This document shows, in pieces, positions 1 to 8,535 of a stretch of DNA of 64,000 nucleotides (its first letter is position 1; each line of letters starts with the position of its first letter). This stretch comes from Pedobacter mucosus (lineage in GTDB: Bacteria > Bacteroidota > Bacteroidia > Sphingobacteriales > Sphingobacteriaceae). The notes under the pieces were generated by a model. It searched no databases. It saw only the letters and a list, made by a program, of their open reading frames with translations, and was not told the DNA's origin. The stretch lies in NCBI RefSeq assembly GCF_022200785.1, contig NZ_CP087585.1, forward strand, positions 1 through 64,000. Direction: 5' to 3'. Position numbers and translations under genes: made by a program.

Positions 1-99
1 CTTAATAAGCATCCATTTTTGCTTAAAATTTTACTTTCTTAAAAAGATATAAAAATTTATCAAAAAAGCCCTAAATATATAAATTAAGCAGAAAATGGC

Positions 100-288
100 C
101 CTAGGCAAATAGTTATCCACACTAAAAATTTAGGTTAAACCATGTAGCTGCTTGCTTATTAACACTTTACAAATTATTTGAAATTTTTGTTTAAAATGTT
201 GATAATTTTCCCAATCTTCGAAGTCCCGAAACAGACCAATTCATTAACACGAACTGAGGCTGTAAATCAATAAATTAGATAAATTACA
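100..288. other. oriC: Probable oriC / DnaA-box region upstream of dnaA
   Basis: This A+T-rich stretch directly before dnaA holds one perfect DnaA box, TTATCCACA at 113-121, and two near matches: TTATTAACA at 156-164 (two differences) and TGTTGATAA at 197-205, which is a reverse-strand box with one difference. Placement next to dnaA is usual for bacterial origins, and finished chromosomes are often numbered from here. The window starts too close to the gene to show the whole box cluster, so the origin could extend to the left. No clear promoter for dnaA was recognised here. The origin call is an inference from boxes and position. Confidence 0.5.
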
Positions 289-1719
289 ATGGAAAAAACT
301 TGTACTGAAGTGTGGAAGAACTGTCTTCAAATAATTAAGGATAACATTCCGAACCAAAGTTTTAAAACTTGGTTCGAGCCAATAACAGCCCTTAAGTTGG
401 AAGGTAAAGTTTTAACCATTCAAGTACCAAGTTTATTCTTTTACGAATGGCTTGAAGAACATTATGTAGGTTTGCTACGTAAAACGGTAAAAAAACAAAT
501 AGGAGAAGATGGCCGTTTAGAATATAATATTGTTGTTGATAAATCATCAAACAGTGGAAATCCATACACGACAAATATGCCTTCAAATGGAAATGGAGCA
601 GAGGCAAAATTACAATCAATGCCTATTCCTGTTTCAATCAATAAAGACATTAGAAATCCTTTCATTATCCCAGGATTAAAGAAGTTAAATGTAGATCCTC
701 AATTAAATTCAAATTATACTTTTGAAAATTATATTGAAGGAGATTGCAATCGTTTGGCTCGTTCTGCGGGCTACGCAGTGGCTGCAAAACCGGGTGGCAC
801 ATCATTTAATCCATTAATGATTTATGGTGGTGTAGGTTTAGGAAAAACCCATCTTGCCCAAGCAATTGGAAATGAGATTAAACGTAGCATGCCAGATAAA
901 TTGGTTATCTATGTGAGTTGCGAAAAATTTTGTCAGCAGTTTGTTGATTCCTTAAAAAATAATACCATTAACGATTTCGTTAATTTTTACCAGGCGATGG
1001 ATGTAATCATCATGGATGATGTACATAATTTTGCTGGAAAAGAGAAAACACAAGATATATTTTTCCATATTTTTAATCACCTACATCAATCGGGTAAACA
1101 GGTTATTTTAACTTCGGATAAACCACCAAAAGATCTATCAGGATTAGAAGAGCGTTTACTAAGCCGTTTTAAATGGGGATTATCAGCAGATTTGCAAGTG
1201 CCTGATTTAGAGGTTAGAATTGCGATCCTAAGAAAGAAAATGTATGCTGATGGTATTGAATTACCAAATGATGTGGTTGAATATGTGGCCCACAACATTG
1301 ATAATAATGTACGTGAATTAGAAGGCGCAATGGTTTCTTTATTGGCTCAGGCTACTTTGAATAAAAAAGAAATCGATTTGAATTTGGCTAAACAGATGCT
1401 AAAGAATTTCATCAAAAATACTTCAAAAGAGATTTCAATGGAATACATACAGAAATTGGTTTGCGAGTATTTCGAAGTGCCAATAGATATGGTGAAATCT
1501 CAAACACGCAAAAGAGAAATTGTTCAAGCCCGTCAAATTTCTATGTACCTTTCAAAAAGCCATACAAAATCATCCTTGAAAACAATTGGTGCTTTTTTTG
1601 GAGGCCGCGATCATAGTACCGTAATCTATGCTTGCCAAACAGTTGAAGATTTAATTGATACAGACAAAAAGTTTAAGGCTTACGTTCACGATATTCAAAA
1701 GAAATTGAAGATGAGTTAA
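289..1719 (+). CDS. dnaA: Chromosomal replication initiator protein DnaA
   Basis: DnaA binds DnaA boxes at the origin and, as an ATP-bound filament, opens the DNA and helps load the replicative helicase. All four domains are visible in 476 residues: a helical domain I (about 1-85), a short low-complexity linker (about 86-130), the AAA+ core with Walker A GGVGLGKT (180-187) and Walker B IIMDDVH (240-246), and the DNA-binding domain IV with the signature GGRDHSTVIYA (438-448). The length is normal for the family. The ATG is preceded by an A/T-rich leader without a Shine-Dalgarno sequence, as is common in Bacteroidota. dnaN does not follow, which fits this phylum. The gene ends at a shared hairpin with the convergent NUDIX gene. 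Confidence 0.98.
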   Translation: MEKTCTEVWKNCLQIIKDNIPNQSFKTWFEPITALKLEGKVLTIQVPSLFFYEWLEEHYVGLLRKTVKKQIGEDGRLEYNIVVDKSSNSGNPYTTNMPSNGNGAEAKLQSMPIPVSINKDIRNPFIIPGLKKLNVDPQLNSNYTFENYIEGDCNRLARSAGYAVAAKPGGTSFNPLMIYGGVGLGKTHLAQAIGNEIKRSMPDKLVIYVSCEKFCQQFVDSLKNNTINDFVNFYQAMDVIIMDDVHNFAGKEKTQDIFFHIFNHLHQSGKQVILTSDKPPKDLSGLEERLLSRFKWGLSADLQVPDLEVRIAILRKKMYADGIELPNDVVEYVAHNIDNNVRELEGAMVSLLAQATLNKKEIDLNLAKQMLKNFIKNTSKEISMEYIQKLVCEYFEVPIDMVKSQTRKREIVQARQISMYLSKSHTKSSLKTIGAFFGGRDHSTVIYACQTVEDLIDTDKKFKAYVHDIQKKLKMS

Positions 1720-1742
1720 GGTTTAACCTCAAAATAAATTTA

Positions 1743-1782
1743 AAAAGCAAAACCCTCAGAATTTTCTGAGGGTTTTGCTTTT
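1743..1782. terminator. Bidirectional terminator between dnaA and the NUDIX gene
   Basis: A perfect 18-bp stem (1743-1760 with 1765-1782) encloses a 4-base loop. It has A-runs on its left flank and T-runs on its right, so it reads as a rho-independent terminator from both sides. It lies between two convergent genes, dnaA on the left and the minus-strand NUDIX gene on the right. Confidence 0.9.
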
Positions 1783-1825
1783 AATCATAAGTTGTTTAAC
1801 AACTTATTTATCTTAGAATAAAGAC

Positions 1826-2374
1826 TTATAATTTTTCTAGCTCTGCCAATCCATAGTGTAAAGCGGCAACATGTAACGATTGAGCAATTAAATTATCTTT
1901 TAGCAATTGCTTTATTTCGGCGATTGTATACTCTTCAACATTTAAAATTTCATGTTCATCTAGGTGTTGATCATGGGTTTTTACTCCTCCAGTTAAAAAA
2001 TAAGTAAAGGTTTTGTTAGTTGAAGTAGCCGGATTTGGATATAGTTCAGCTAGTAATTTACAAGTCTGGAAACTATAACCAGTCTCTTCTAATAATTCAC
2101 GCTTTATGGCAAATTCAGGATCCTCATCTCCGTCTATAACGCCACCAGGAACTTCTAAAGAAATAATATCTGCTGCATGGCGATATTGACGAACTAAAAT
2201 CATTTTTCCTTCTTCAGTTAAGGCAATCGCATTTACCCAATTAGGATATTCTAGTACATAATAATCATCTTTTATTATGCCGCCTTGAAGTTCACAAGTA
2301 TCGACCCTTAAAGTTGCCCATTTTTCTTTAACTAAGTATTTCGAGGCAATTTTACGCCATTTTTCTATAGTCAT
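1826..2374 (-). CDS. NUDIX hydrolase, ADP-ribose pyrophosphatase-like
   Basis: This is a 182-residue NUDIX enzyme that should hydrolyse a nucleoside diphosphate linked to another group, most likely ADP-ribose or a related sugar nucleotide. The full Nudix box GX5EX7REUXEEXGU is present at residues 78-100: Gly78, Glu84, Arg92-Glu93, Glu96-Glu97 and Gly99. The upstream segment with VRQYRHAA, then LEVPGG, is typical of the NudF/ADP-ribose pyrophosphatase branch rather than MutT. There is no signal peptide, so it is cytoplasmic. It stands alone, convergent with dnaA, and shares the hairpin at 1743-1782 as terminator. The exact substrate cannot be read from sequence. Confidence 0.88.
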   Translation of the reverse strand: MTIEKWRKIASKYLVKEKWATLRVDTCELQGGIIKDDYYVLEYPNWVNAIALTEEGKMILVRQYRHAADIISLEVPGGVIDGDEDPEFAIKRELLEETGYSFQTCKLLAELYPNPATSTNKTFTYFLTGGVKTHDQHLDEHEILNVEEYTIAEIKQLLKDNLIAQSLHVAALHYGLAELEKL

Positions 2375-2433
2375 TATTGTTGTTTAACTGATTTATGTTA
2401 TTATTAGAATTAGCCAAATTTTAAGAAATCATA

Positions 2434-2832
2434 TTAGCTTAAAAGAAATTTTTCTACTTGTTTTTGCCGGGTTAAGTTTTCCATAGAAAAAGTATGGTGC
2501 TCCAATTCTATAAAATTATATAGCTGTAAAAGTCGTTCGGCTATATCTTTATTTTCTGAAGTATTTTGAAAAGATTCTAGTTTAAAAAAAAGAAACTGAC
2601 TTAATAAGTCTAACTTTTCAGTAGCAAAATTTTGGTTACGGAGATATTGTTCAAATTCTGATTTGTTGTATTCAAGAAGATCAACTAACACCAAATTAAA
2701 TTCACTTAATAAAGAATCTTCAAAAAGCTGATCGGATTCTTCTAGGTCGCCATCGATTTTTAGTCCCATTATTTTGGCTAAAATCTGTGCAAGTTTTTGA
2801 ATTTCTGCTGTGATTAAATCTTTTCTGTACAT
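2434..2832 (-). CDS. Small helical protein of unknown function
   Basis: I do not recognise this 132-residue protein with certainty. It is acidic, almost entirely predicted helix and lacks a signal peptide or membrane segment. Its first 35 residues, with the pattern IQKLAQILAKIMGL, resemble the start of small DUF6483-type helical proteins seen mainly in Firmicutes; this resemblance is from memory and weak. It lies 59 bp upstream of the NUDIX gene on the same strand, so the two may be co-transcribed. Codon use and A+T content look like the neighbours, which supports a real gene. Confidence 0.6.
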   Translation of the reverse strand: MYRKDLITAEIQKLAQILAKIMGLKIDGDLEESDQLFEDSLLSEFNLVLVDLLEYNKSEFEQYLRNQNFATEKLDLLSQFLFFKLESFQNTSENKDIAERLLQLYNFIELEHHTFSMENLTRQKQVEKFLLS

Positions 2833-2914
2833 GTAATTTTGATATCAACGCAATTAATTGATAGGTTATTCGTAGGACAAAACCCTCACTATCCAAAACC
2901 TTATTAATTGTAAT

Positions 2915-3709
2915 TTACCAACTTCCGCTAGATCCGCCACCGCCAAAACTTCCGCCTCCAAATCCACCGAATCCTCCACCACCGCCAGAAGATCCGCCGC
3001 CAAAGCCGCCTCCGCCTCCCCAGCCACTGTTTCCACCTCTACCACCTAACGCGCTACCTAAAAGCATTCCCCAAAACAAAGAATTTGATCCACCGCGGCC
3101 ACCAATTACTTGATTTCCGCCACCGCCACCACCTTTTCTCATTAATATTATTACCACAATTATGATGATAATGATGATAGCAATACTACCTGATCCACCT
3201 TTTTTAGCAGTAGATTTCGGATTGTCATTTTTGTATTCACCCTTGGTATACTTAATAATCGATGTTGTACCGGCATCTAATCCAGCATAATAGTCGCCAG
3301 CTTTGAAATTCGGTTTAATGTCGTTATCAATAATTCTTTTTGCATAAACATCAGGTAGAGCACCTTCCACACCATAGCCGGTTTGTATAGAAATTTTTCG
3401 ATCTCCAACGGCAACAACAATCATTATTCCGTTGTTTTTGCCTCCTTGACCTACGCCCCATTTTCGGCCTAACTCAAGCGCATATTCATTAATATCATAA
3501 TCGCCGACCGATTTTAAAATGGCTATCGCAATTTGAGTTGATGATGAATCACTAAACGCAACTAACTTTTGTTCAAGCATTTGCTTCTGACTTGCAGATA
3601 AAACACCTGAAAAGTCACTTACTAACGTGGTTGGTTTTTCAGGGAAATCTTGAGCAAAAGCAAAGGCAAAAAGTAAGCTGAAAAACGATAAAAGAAATAA
3701 TTTTTTCAT
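2915..3709 (-). CDS. TPM-domain (YgcG-type) membrane protein with glycine-rich tail
   Basis: The 264-residue protein starts with a Sec signal peptide (about 1-19, ending AFAQ). A TPM domain of about residues 25-155 follows, then a very hydrophobic isoleucine-rich membrane segment (about 175-190), then a tail from about 193 to the end made mostly of Gly and Ser. TPM domains have been linked to photosystem II assembly in plants and to envelope functions in bacteria. The layout signal-TPM-TM-Gly-rich is the usual one for this family (COG1512). It is the third gene of a LemA-TPM-TPM operon, 3 bp after the preceding TPM gene. LemA and TPM proteins co-occur widely; the joint role is not established. 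An anchored periplasmic domain is the likeliest topology. Confidence 0.85.
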   Translation of the reverse strand: MKKLFLLSFFSLLFAFAFAQDFPEKPTTLVSDFSGVLSASQKQMLEQKLVAFSDSSSTQIAIAILKSVGDYDINEYALELGRKWGVGQGGKNNGIMIVVAVGDRKISIQTGYGVEGALPDVYAKRIIDNDIKPNFKAGDYYAGLDAGTTSIIKYTKGEYKNDNPKSTAKKGGSGSIAIIIIIIIVVIILMRKGGGGGGNQVIGGRGGSNSLFWGMLLGSALGGRGGNSGWGGGGGFGGGSSGGGGGFGGFGGGSFGGGGSSGSW

Positions 3710-3712
3710 CGT

Positions 3713-4156
3713 CTATTTTTTATTTTGATTATCCATATACACAATATCATTAGGCAATTCATTTATATCTCCCTTTTGATAAGGAAAAAATAAAGCTAGC
3801 TTTTCTCCCGCTAAGGCAACACCAGCAATAATTCCATCGGCTAAATTTCCTTTAGTAAAATGTGCATTCATCGCTATTTTAGTTGTTTCCCAAAAATCTT
3901 CAGGCACCACTTTGTTAATTCCACTATCTCCAATAATTGCAAATTTATGATCTGCATGTGCCAGGTAAATTAATACACCATTTCGCTGTGCGGTTTTATC
4001 CATATTTAATTGGGAGAAGTATTCTATTGCTTTATCATAAGCATTATCCTTACAATGTTTATCTATAGCAATTCTAATTTCTCCTGATGTAGCTTTTTCA
4101 GCATCTGATATTGCTTTTGCAATTCTATCCTGTTCAATATCTGAAAATAAAGGCAT
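3713..4156 (-). CDS. TPM-domain protein, soluble type
   Basis: This 147-residue protein is a single TPM domain without a signal peptide. The family pattern is visible in the stretches SGEIRIAID, NGVLIYLAHADHKFAIIGDSG and GVALAGEKLALFFP. It is read between lemA and the longer TPM gene on the minus strand, 3 bp from the latter, so the three form one operon. The lack of an export signal sets it apart from its neighbour, which suggests one TPM copy acts on each side of the membrane; that is an inference. The start ATG lies just downstream of an inverted repeat that could attenuate read-through from lemA. Confidence 0.82.
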   Translation of the reverse strand: MPLFSDIEQDRIAKAISDAEKATSGEIRIAIDKHCKDNAYDKAIEYFSQLNMDKTAQRNGVLIYLAHADHKFAIIGDSGINKVVPEDFWETTKIAMNAHFTKGNLADGIIAGVALAGEKLALFFPYQKGDINELPNDIVYMDNQNKK

Positions 4157-4179
4157 GTCTTAATTATTAATAATGTAAA

Positions 4180-4221
4180 AAGGGTAATGTAATGTTTATT
4201 AAATAAACACACACTACCCTT
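4180..4221 (-). terminator. Hairpin between lemA and the first TPM gene (terminator or attenuator)
   Basis: On the minus strand an inverted repeat (outer arms 4215-4221 with 4180-4186, inner arms 4202-4208 with 4194-4200) is followed by a run of U residues. It sits in the 81-bp gap after lemA inside an otherwise compact operon. It could stop part of the transcripts, so that LemA is made in excess over the TPM proteins. The stem has internal mismatches. Confidence 0.5.
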
Positions 4222-4237
4222 AAATAGTTAGCTAACC

Positions 4238-4819
4238 TTAAAATTCAACTTTTGGAGCATCTTTTGCAGCTGCATCAGCTTCAAAATATCCCTTAGCCTT
4301 GAAGCCAAACATCCCAGCGGTTAAATTTGTAGGAAATGATCTTATTTTTCCATTGTAACCTTGTACCGCATCATTAAAATCTTTTCGTGCCACTGTTATC
4401 CGGTTTTCTGTACCTTCTAATTGTGCCGATAAATCACTAAACTGTTGCGTTGCTCTTAACTCTGGATAATTCTCTGTTATGGATAATAATTTACCTAAAG
4501 CCTGACTTAACTGTCCTTGCGCTGCCTGATATTTCTGAATATTTTCAGGTGTCAACTCATCAGCTTTAACAGTCATTTGAGTTGCTTTTGCACGGGCTTC
4601 AACAACAGCAGTTAACGTTCCTTGCTCAAATTTAGCCGCACCTTTAACAGTACTTACTAAATTTGGAATTAAATCTGCTCTTCGTTGGTATTGGGTTTGC
4701 ACCGTTCCCCATTTCGATTTTACATTCTCATCAAGCTTAACCATGTCGTTATATCCGCATGAACTTAATGTGGTAACTGCTATTACAGCAGCTAAAATTC
4801 CAAATACTAATTTTTTCAT
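4238..4819 (-). CDS. lemA: LemA family lipoprotein
   Basis: LemA proteins are small helical envelope proteins of unclear function. This one has 193 residues and begins with a lipoprotein signal ending in LSSC with Cys21 as the lipidated residue. The family core follows, including KSKWGTVQTQYQRRADLIPNL, ARAKATQM and the YPELRATQQF stretch, and it ends in KDAPKVEF. It is the first gene of an operon with two TPM-domain genes, an arrangement recurrent in Bacteroidota. The start ATG gives the complete lipoprotein signal, so the start is secure. Confidence 0.93.
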   Translation of the reverse strand: MKKLVFGILAAVIAVTTLSSCGYNDMVKLDENVKSKWGTVQTQYQRRADLIPNLVSTVKGAAKFEQGTLTAVVEARAKATQMTVKADELTPENIQKYQAAQGQLSQALGKLLSITENYPELRATQQFSDLSAQLEGTENRITVARKDFNDAVQGYNGKIRSFPTNLTAGMFGFKAKGYFEADAAAKDAPKVEF

Positions 4820-4846
4820 TTTATGGTTTGTCTTAGTTAATCAATT

Positions 4847-4879
4847 CAAATATGGTCAATTTACAGATTAGATAACAAA
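4847..4879 (-). promoter_or_regulatory. Candidate promoter of the lemA-TPM operon
   Basis: Read on the minus strand, TTTG at 4879-4876 is followed after 21 bp by CATATTTG at 4854-4847. This is one base away from the Bacteroidota -7 consensus TAnnTTTG, with a fitting -33 box, and lies about 30 bp before the lemA start. Confidence 0.5.
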
Positions 4880-5270
4880 ATGTATGCCTTTGTTACAAAA
4901 CCGTTGTGGTTTGACAATTTTTGCCATAAAGGCTGATTTTGCACTCTTAATTACCATCAAGCTTGTTGTTGAAATCGAGTGGTGAGTGGATAGAATTTCA
5001 ATGACAAATTTGCGGGTGGTGAAATAATTCTAAAAAGACTTCATCTAAAACTTTATATGTAAAGAATAATATATTCTATCTATTATATTGCGTTTGCTAC
5101 CTACTTAATTCTAAGTTCAGTCGGGTACAATTGTCACAAGTCCGAACCAACCCCGACGTAACGCTGTACTAACTCCGACGCAAAGAATCATGTCTTGTAC
5201 AGAAGTAGCGCTACGGAAAGCGATTGATCAAACGTATATTACTTTAAAAATGTAATTCACTAAATAAAGT
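4880..5270. other. Intergenic region between lemA and the FAD oxidoreductase gene
   Basis: No gene is supported here. The only structure seen is a degenerate inverted repeat with CTGTAC and GTACAG arms about 25 bp apart near 5165-5203, embedded in a slightly G+C-richer patch with scattered CCGAC motifs. It resembles a decayed intergenic repeat and a similar arrangement near 44448-44508. Confidence 0.4.
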
Positions 5271-5273
5271 CAC

Positions 5274-5307
5274 TTTGCTTTCTCAAAATTTAATTTCTAT
5301 ATCTTTG
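5274..5307 (+). promoter_or_regulatory. Bacteroidota-type promoter of the FAD oxidoreductase gene
   Basis: TTTG at 5274-5277 and TATCTTTG at 5300-5307 match the -33 and -7 boxes of the primary sigma factor of this phylum, with 22 bp between them. The start codon follows 36 bp downstream. Confidence 0.65.
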
Positions 5308-5343
5308 TCTTTATTCAGGATAAAAACCTGACTGCAACTGTAA

Positions 5344-6885
5344 ATGCAAAAAGAAATCGAAATTACATTATCACCAGAACAGATTGAGCAAACTGAAATT
5401 ATTAATCAAAAATTAGCAGAAGCACTAAATCTGTCTGAAAGCCGTATTAAAGGCTTCGAAATTTTGAAACGCTCTATTGATGCCCGTTCCAGAAAAGTTA
5501 TATATCGTCTTCAAATTAAAGTTTTTATCGATGAAAATCAGATTCCTAAAGTTTATATTGTAAACTATCAAAATGTCAGTAATGCTAAACCAGTTTTAAT
5601 TATTGGTGCTGGTCCGGCTGGATTATTTGCTGCCTTGCAATGTATAGAAAATGGATTAAAACCCATTATTATTGAGCGTGGAAAAGATGTAAAACAACGG
5701 CGTAGAGATTTAGCAGCCATTAATAAAGAAGGCCTAATTAATACAGAATCTAATTATTGCTATGGCGAAGGTGGCGCAGGTACGTATTCCGATGGTAAAT
5801 TATACACCCGATCTAACAAACGTGGAGATATAAATAAAGTATTACAAGTTTTCGTGAGCCATGGTGCGGAGCAAGATATTTTGGTTGATGCCCGTCCACA
5901 CATTGGTACCAATAAACTCCCTCAAATTATCACTTCCATAAAAGATACCATTTTAAATGCTGGTGGTGAAGTGATGTTCGATTGCCAAATGACGGATATC
6001 TTAATAGAATTCGGTACAATAAAAGGTATTCAGATTAATTTTAAAGATACCCTATTGGCTGATGATATAATTTTAGCAACCGGCCATTCAGCAAGGGATA
6101 TTTACGAATTATTAAGCAAGAAGAATATCTTAATCGAAGCAAAACCATTCGCTTTAGGGGTTAGAATCGAACATCCCCAAGAAATTATAGACACTGCTCA
6201 ATATCACTGCGATACCCGATCAGAGTTTTTGCCGCCGGCTTATTATAGTTTAGTAGAGCAAGTTGGTACACGTGGTGTATTTTCATTTTGCATGTGTCCA
6301 GGCGGAATTATTGCTCCCTGCGCTACTGGAGAAAATGAAATTGTAGTTAACGGCTGGTCGCCATCAAAAAGAAACAACCCTTATGCAAATTCAGGAACTG
6401 TAGTTCAGGTTACTTTGGATGATATACAAGGATACGATCCTTTAAGAATGTTGAATTTTCAATCCGAAATAGAAAAACTGGCTTTTGAGGCTGGCGGAGG
6501 TAATCTTGTTGCGCCCGCACAGCGGATGATGGATTTTGTAAACAATAAACTTTCCATCGACTTGCCGAAAAACTCCTATCTCCCCGGAACAAAAAGCGTA
6601 ATGCTCGATAACATCTTGCCAGAATTCGTGTCAGAAAGTTTAAAGGCAGCGCTTCCACTTTTTGGAAAAAAAATTAGAGGTTATTATACAAATGAAGCCA
6701 TATTGGTTGGTGTAGAAAGTAGAACTTCTTCTCCCGTTCGCATTCCTAGGGATAAGGAAACGTTTCAGCACCCACAAGTAAAAGGACTATATCCTTGTGC
6801 AGAAGGTGCGGGTTATGCTGGCGGAATTGTTTCTGCAGCAATTGATGGTATAAATTGTGCCAACGCAATTTTGAAAGCGCTGTAA
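5344..6885 (+). CDS. FAD-dependent oxidoreductase, COG2509 type
   Basis: This 513-residue flavoprotein has an N-terminal extension of about 80 residues, then a Rossmann fold with the dinucleotide motif GAGPAG (88-93) and a C-terminal FAD-binding segment including CAEGAGYAGGIVSAAIDG. The architecture matches the COG2509 family of predicted NAD(FAD)-utilising dehydrogenases, which are widespread in Bacteroidota and Firmicutes and lack a settled substrate. It is cytoplasmic, with no signal peptide or membrane segment. It has its own promoter and is followed 32 bp later by a DinB-fold gene in the same direction, so read-through is possible. The electron acceptor and substrate cannot be inferred. 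Confidence 0.85.
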   Translation: MQKEIEITLSPEQIEQTEIINQKLAEALNLSESRIKGFEILKRSIDARSRKVIYRLQIKVFIDENQIPKVYIVNYQNVSNAKPVLIIGAGPAGLFAALQCIENGLKPIIIERGKDVKQRRRDLAAINKEGLINTESNYCYGEGGAGTYSDGKLYTRSNKRGDINKVLQVFVSHGAEQDILVDARPHIGTNKLPQIITSIKDTILNAGGEVMFDCQMTDILIEFGTIKGIQINFKDTLLADDIILATGHSARDIYELLSKKNILIEAKPFALGVRIEHPQEIIDTAQYHCDTRSEFLPPAYYSLVEQVGTRGVFSFCMCPGGIIAPCATGENEIVVNGWSPSKRNNPYANSGTVVQVTLDDIQGYDPLRMLNFQSEIEKLAFEAGGGNLVAPAQRMMDFVNNKLSIDLPKNSYLPGTKSVMLDNILPEFVSESLKAALPLFGKKIRGYYTNEAILVGVESRTSSPVRIPRDKETFQHPQVKGLYPCAEGAGYAGGIVSAAIDGINCANAILKAL

Positions 6886-6917
6886 AACTTTATAATATTG
6901 CAATTGTTATTTATTTC

Positions 6918-7379
6918 ATGTTTTTAATTAATGAAATAAAAAAAGCTTTTAATGGAGATGCATGGCATGGAAATCATGTAATGCATATTTTAAGTGCTGT
7001 TAATCCTGAAAGTGCATTTGAACATTTCATTCCAAATGCGCACGCTATTGCGGAAATAGCATTGCATTTAACATCTTGGACAGAAGAAGTTACTGCAAGG
7101 TTAATGGGTAAGTCGGCGTCTGAACCTGTTGCTGGCGATTGGCCAATGCCTAATGGTAAGGAATCAAAGAACTGGGAAAAGATTATTTTTGATTTTAAAA
7201 TCGCAAACGATGAATTAATTCGAATTTGCGAGGCTATTGAAGATGATCAATGGGATCAAAAATCAACAGACGTTAATCCATTATTAAATACAAACATCAC
7301 CAAAGCAGAATTATTAAATGGTTTGATCCAACATCATGCCTATCATGCCGGTCAGATCGCATTACTTTCGAAGTTTTAA
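6918..7379 (+). CDS. DinB-fold family protein
   Basis: A 153-residue four-helix-bundle protein of the DinB/YfiT superfamily. The three-histidine metal-site pattern is partly visible in HAIAEIALHLTSWTEE (about residues 41-56) and in the C-terminal LIQHHAYHAGQIALL. These folds bind a divalent metal and include thiol-dependent transferases as well as many uncharacterised members. An in-frame ATG at 6855 lies inside the preceding gene and would add a hydrophobic extension atypical of the family; the ATG at 6918 gives the usual length of about 150 residues, so I chose it. The CoA-binding gene follows 17 bp downstream. Confidence 0.78.
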   Translation: MFLINEIKKAFNGDAWHGNHVMHILSAVNPESAFEHFIPNAHAIAEIALHLTSWTEEVTARLMGKSASEPVAGDWPMPNGKESKNWEKIIFDFKIANDELIRICEAIEDDQWDQKSTDVNPLLNTNITKAELLNGLIQHHAYHAGQIALLSKF

Positions 7380-7396
7380 TACTTATTAATTTATTT

Positions 7397-7756
7397 ATGA
7401 AAAAGACACTTATAATTGGTGCATCGCCAAATCCATCAAGATATGCTTATAAAGCAGCTCATATGTTAAAGCGCTTCAACCACGATATCATTAATATTGG
7501 CATAAAAAAAGGAGAAGTAGCTGGCGTTAACATCGAATTGCCTCAACAGATCCATGATGATATTGATACCATTACCTTATATATAGGTCCAGCTTTGCAA
7601 AACCAATACCATGACTATATATTGGCAACGAAACCTAAGCGTGTCATTTTTAACCCTGGTACAGAGAATTACCATCTTGAAAAACTACTAGATCAGAATG
7701 GTATTGAAGTTGAAGTAGCATGTACATTGGTTTTATTGAGCACTGGTCAATATTAA
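7397..7756 (+). CDS. CoA-binding domain protein (CoA_binding_2)
   Basis: The 119-residue protein is a single Rossmann-like domain of the CoA_binding_2 family. It begins with the nucleotide-binding turn IIGASPNPSRYAY (about 5-17) and has the family's late segment KRVIFNPGTEN (about 80-90). Related small proteins bind CoA or acyl-CoA and are otherwise poorly understood. It is cytoplasmic and probably co-transcribed with the DinB-fold gene 17 bp upstream. Length and motif order match the family. No specific reaction can be assigned. Confidence 0.85.
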   Translation: MKKTLIIGASPNPSRYAYKAAHMLKRFNHDIINIGIKKGEVAGVNIELPQQIHDDIDTITLYIGPALQNQYHDYILATKPKRVIFNPGTENYHLEKLLDQNGIEVEVACTLVLLSTGQY

Positions 7757-7834
7757 TTTGATATCTAGATAGTTTTATGAACGATATAAGATTTAGTAAA
7801 CCTATAAAATGCCCTATATTTTGCATTCTTAAAT

Positions 7835-8535
7835 GTTGATTTTTTTGGAAAGCGCATTTTGTGCTATTATATATAGGTTTTTTCCCGCCCTCCATTCCAT
7901 CCGGTGAAGAACCGGAACCATTCGGTCGGGTTTAGGTGGTCAGGGCAGAAGTTGTTCACTTAGCAGCGACCGTTTTATTTTAAAGTCAGGGTTTAATCGC
8001 TGTCACGGCAATTCCCCTCTTTTTAGAGGGGTGCCCGCAGGGCGGGGTGTTTCTCTTACTTTGCAATGCATAATAAATTTTTATAAAATACTTTAGGTAT
8101 AGCGTAATTTAAATCTACATACCTAACAGAATATACAGGCGCTTAACTTATATTTTACTTATATGTCTTACATGGTGATTTCTTTGGAAAGCACATTTGG
8201 TGCTGTTATATATAGGATTGTTCCCGCCCTCCATTCCTTCCGGTGAATAACAGAACCATTCGGTCGGGTTTAGGTGGCCAGGGCAGAAGTTGTTCACTTT
8301 AGCAGCGACCGTTCTATGTCAAAGTCAGGGTCTAATCGCTGGCAGGGCAATTCCCCTCTTTTTAGAGGGGTGCCCGCAGGGCGGGGTGTTTCTTTTATTT
8401 TACAAATGGATAATTAATCCTAGCCTTTATTAACAACAGTTAGGTTACATTTTTAAATATTACTATATATCGGCGCCTAACTTATATTTCCTTACATGCC
8501 TTATATGGTTATTATTCTGGAAAGGACATCATCTT
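7835..8535. repeat. Tandem element of about 340 bp, two copies plus a remnant
   Basis: Copy 1 spans about 7835-8173 and copy 2 about 8174-8507, offset by 339 bp. They are very similar, with scattered substitutions; the closing portion of a unit (TTATATTT...) recurs before a short third remnant ending near 8535. Each unit contains two hairpins in a row: a CCCCTCT/AGAGGGG stem (copy 1 about 8014-8031) and a CCCGC/GCGGG stem just after it. No reading frame is conserved between copies, so it is a non-coding repeat rather than a gene. It lies immediately upstream of the rRNA promoter region. The G+C-rich hairpin part resembles palindromic intergenic repeats that I recall from other Sphingobacteriaceae. 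Confidence 0.85.

Noticed and set aside
5160..5205. Inverted CTGTAC/GTACAG arms as a LexA-like or regulatory operator
   Set aside because: The arms are about 25 bp apart, too far for a usual dimer site, and the sequence resembles a decayed repeat also seen near 44448-44508.
6855..6917. Upstream in-frame start for the DinB-fold gene
   Set aside because: It lies inside the preceding gene and would add a hydrophobic extension not typical of the family; the ATG at 6918 gives the usual length.
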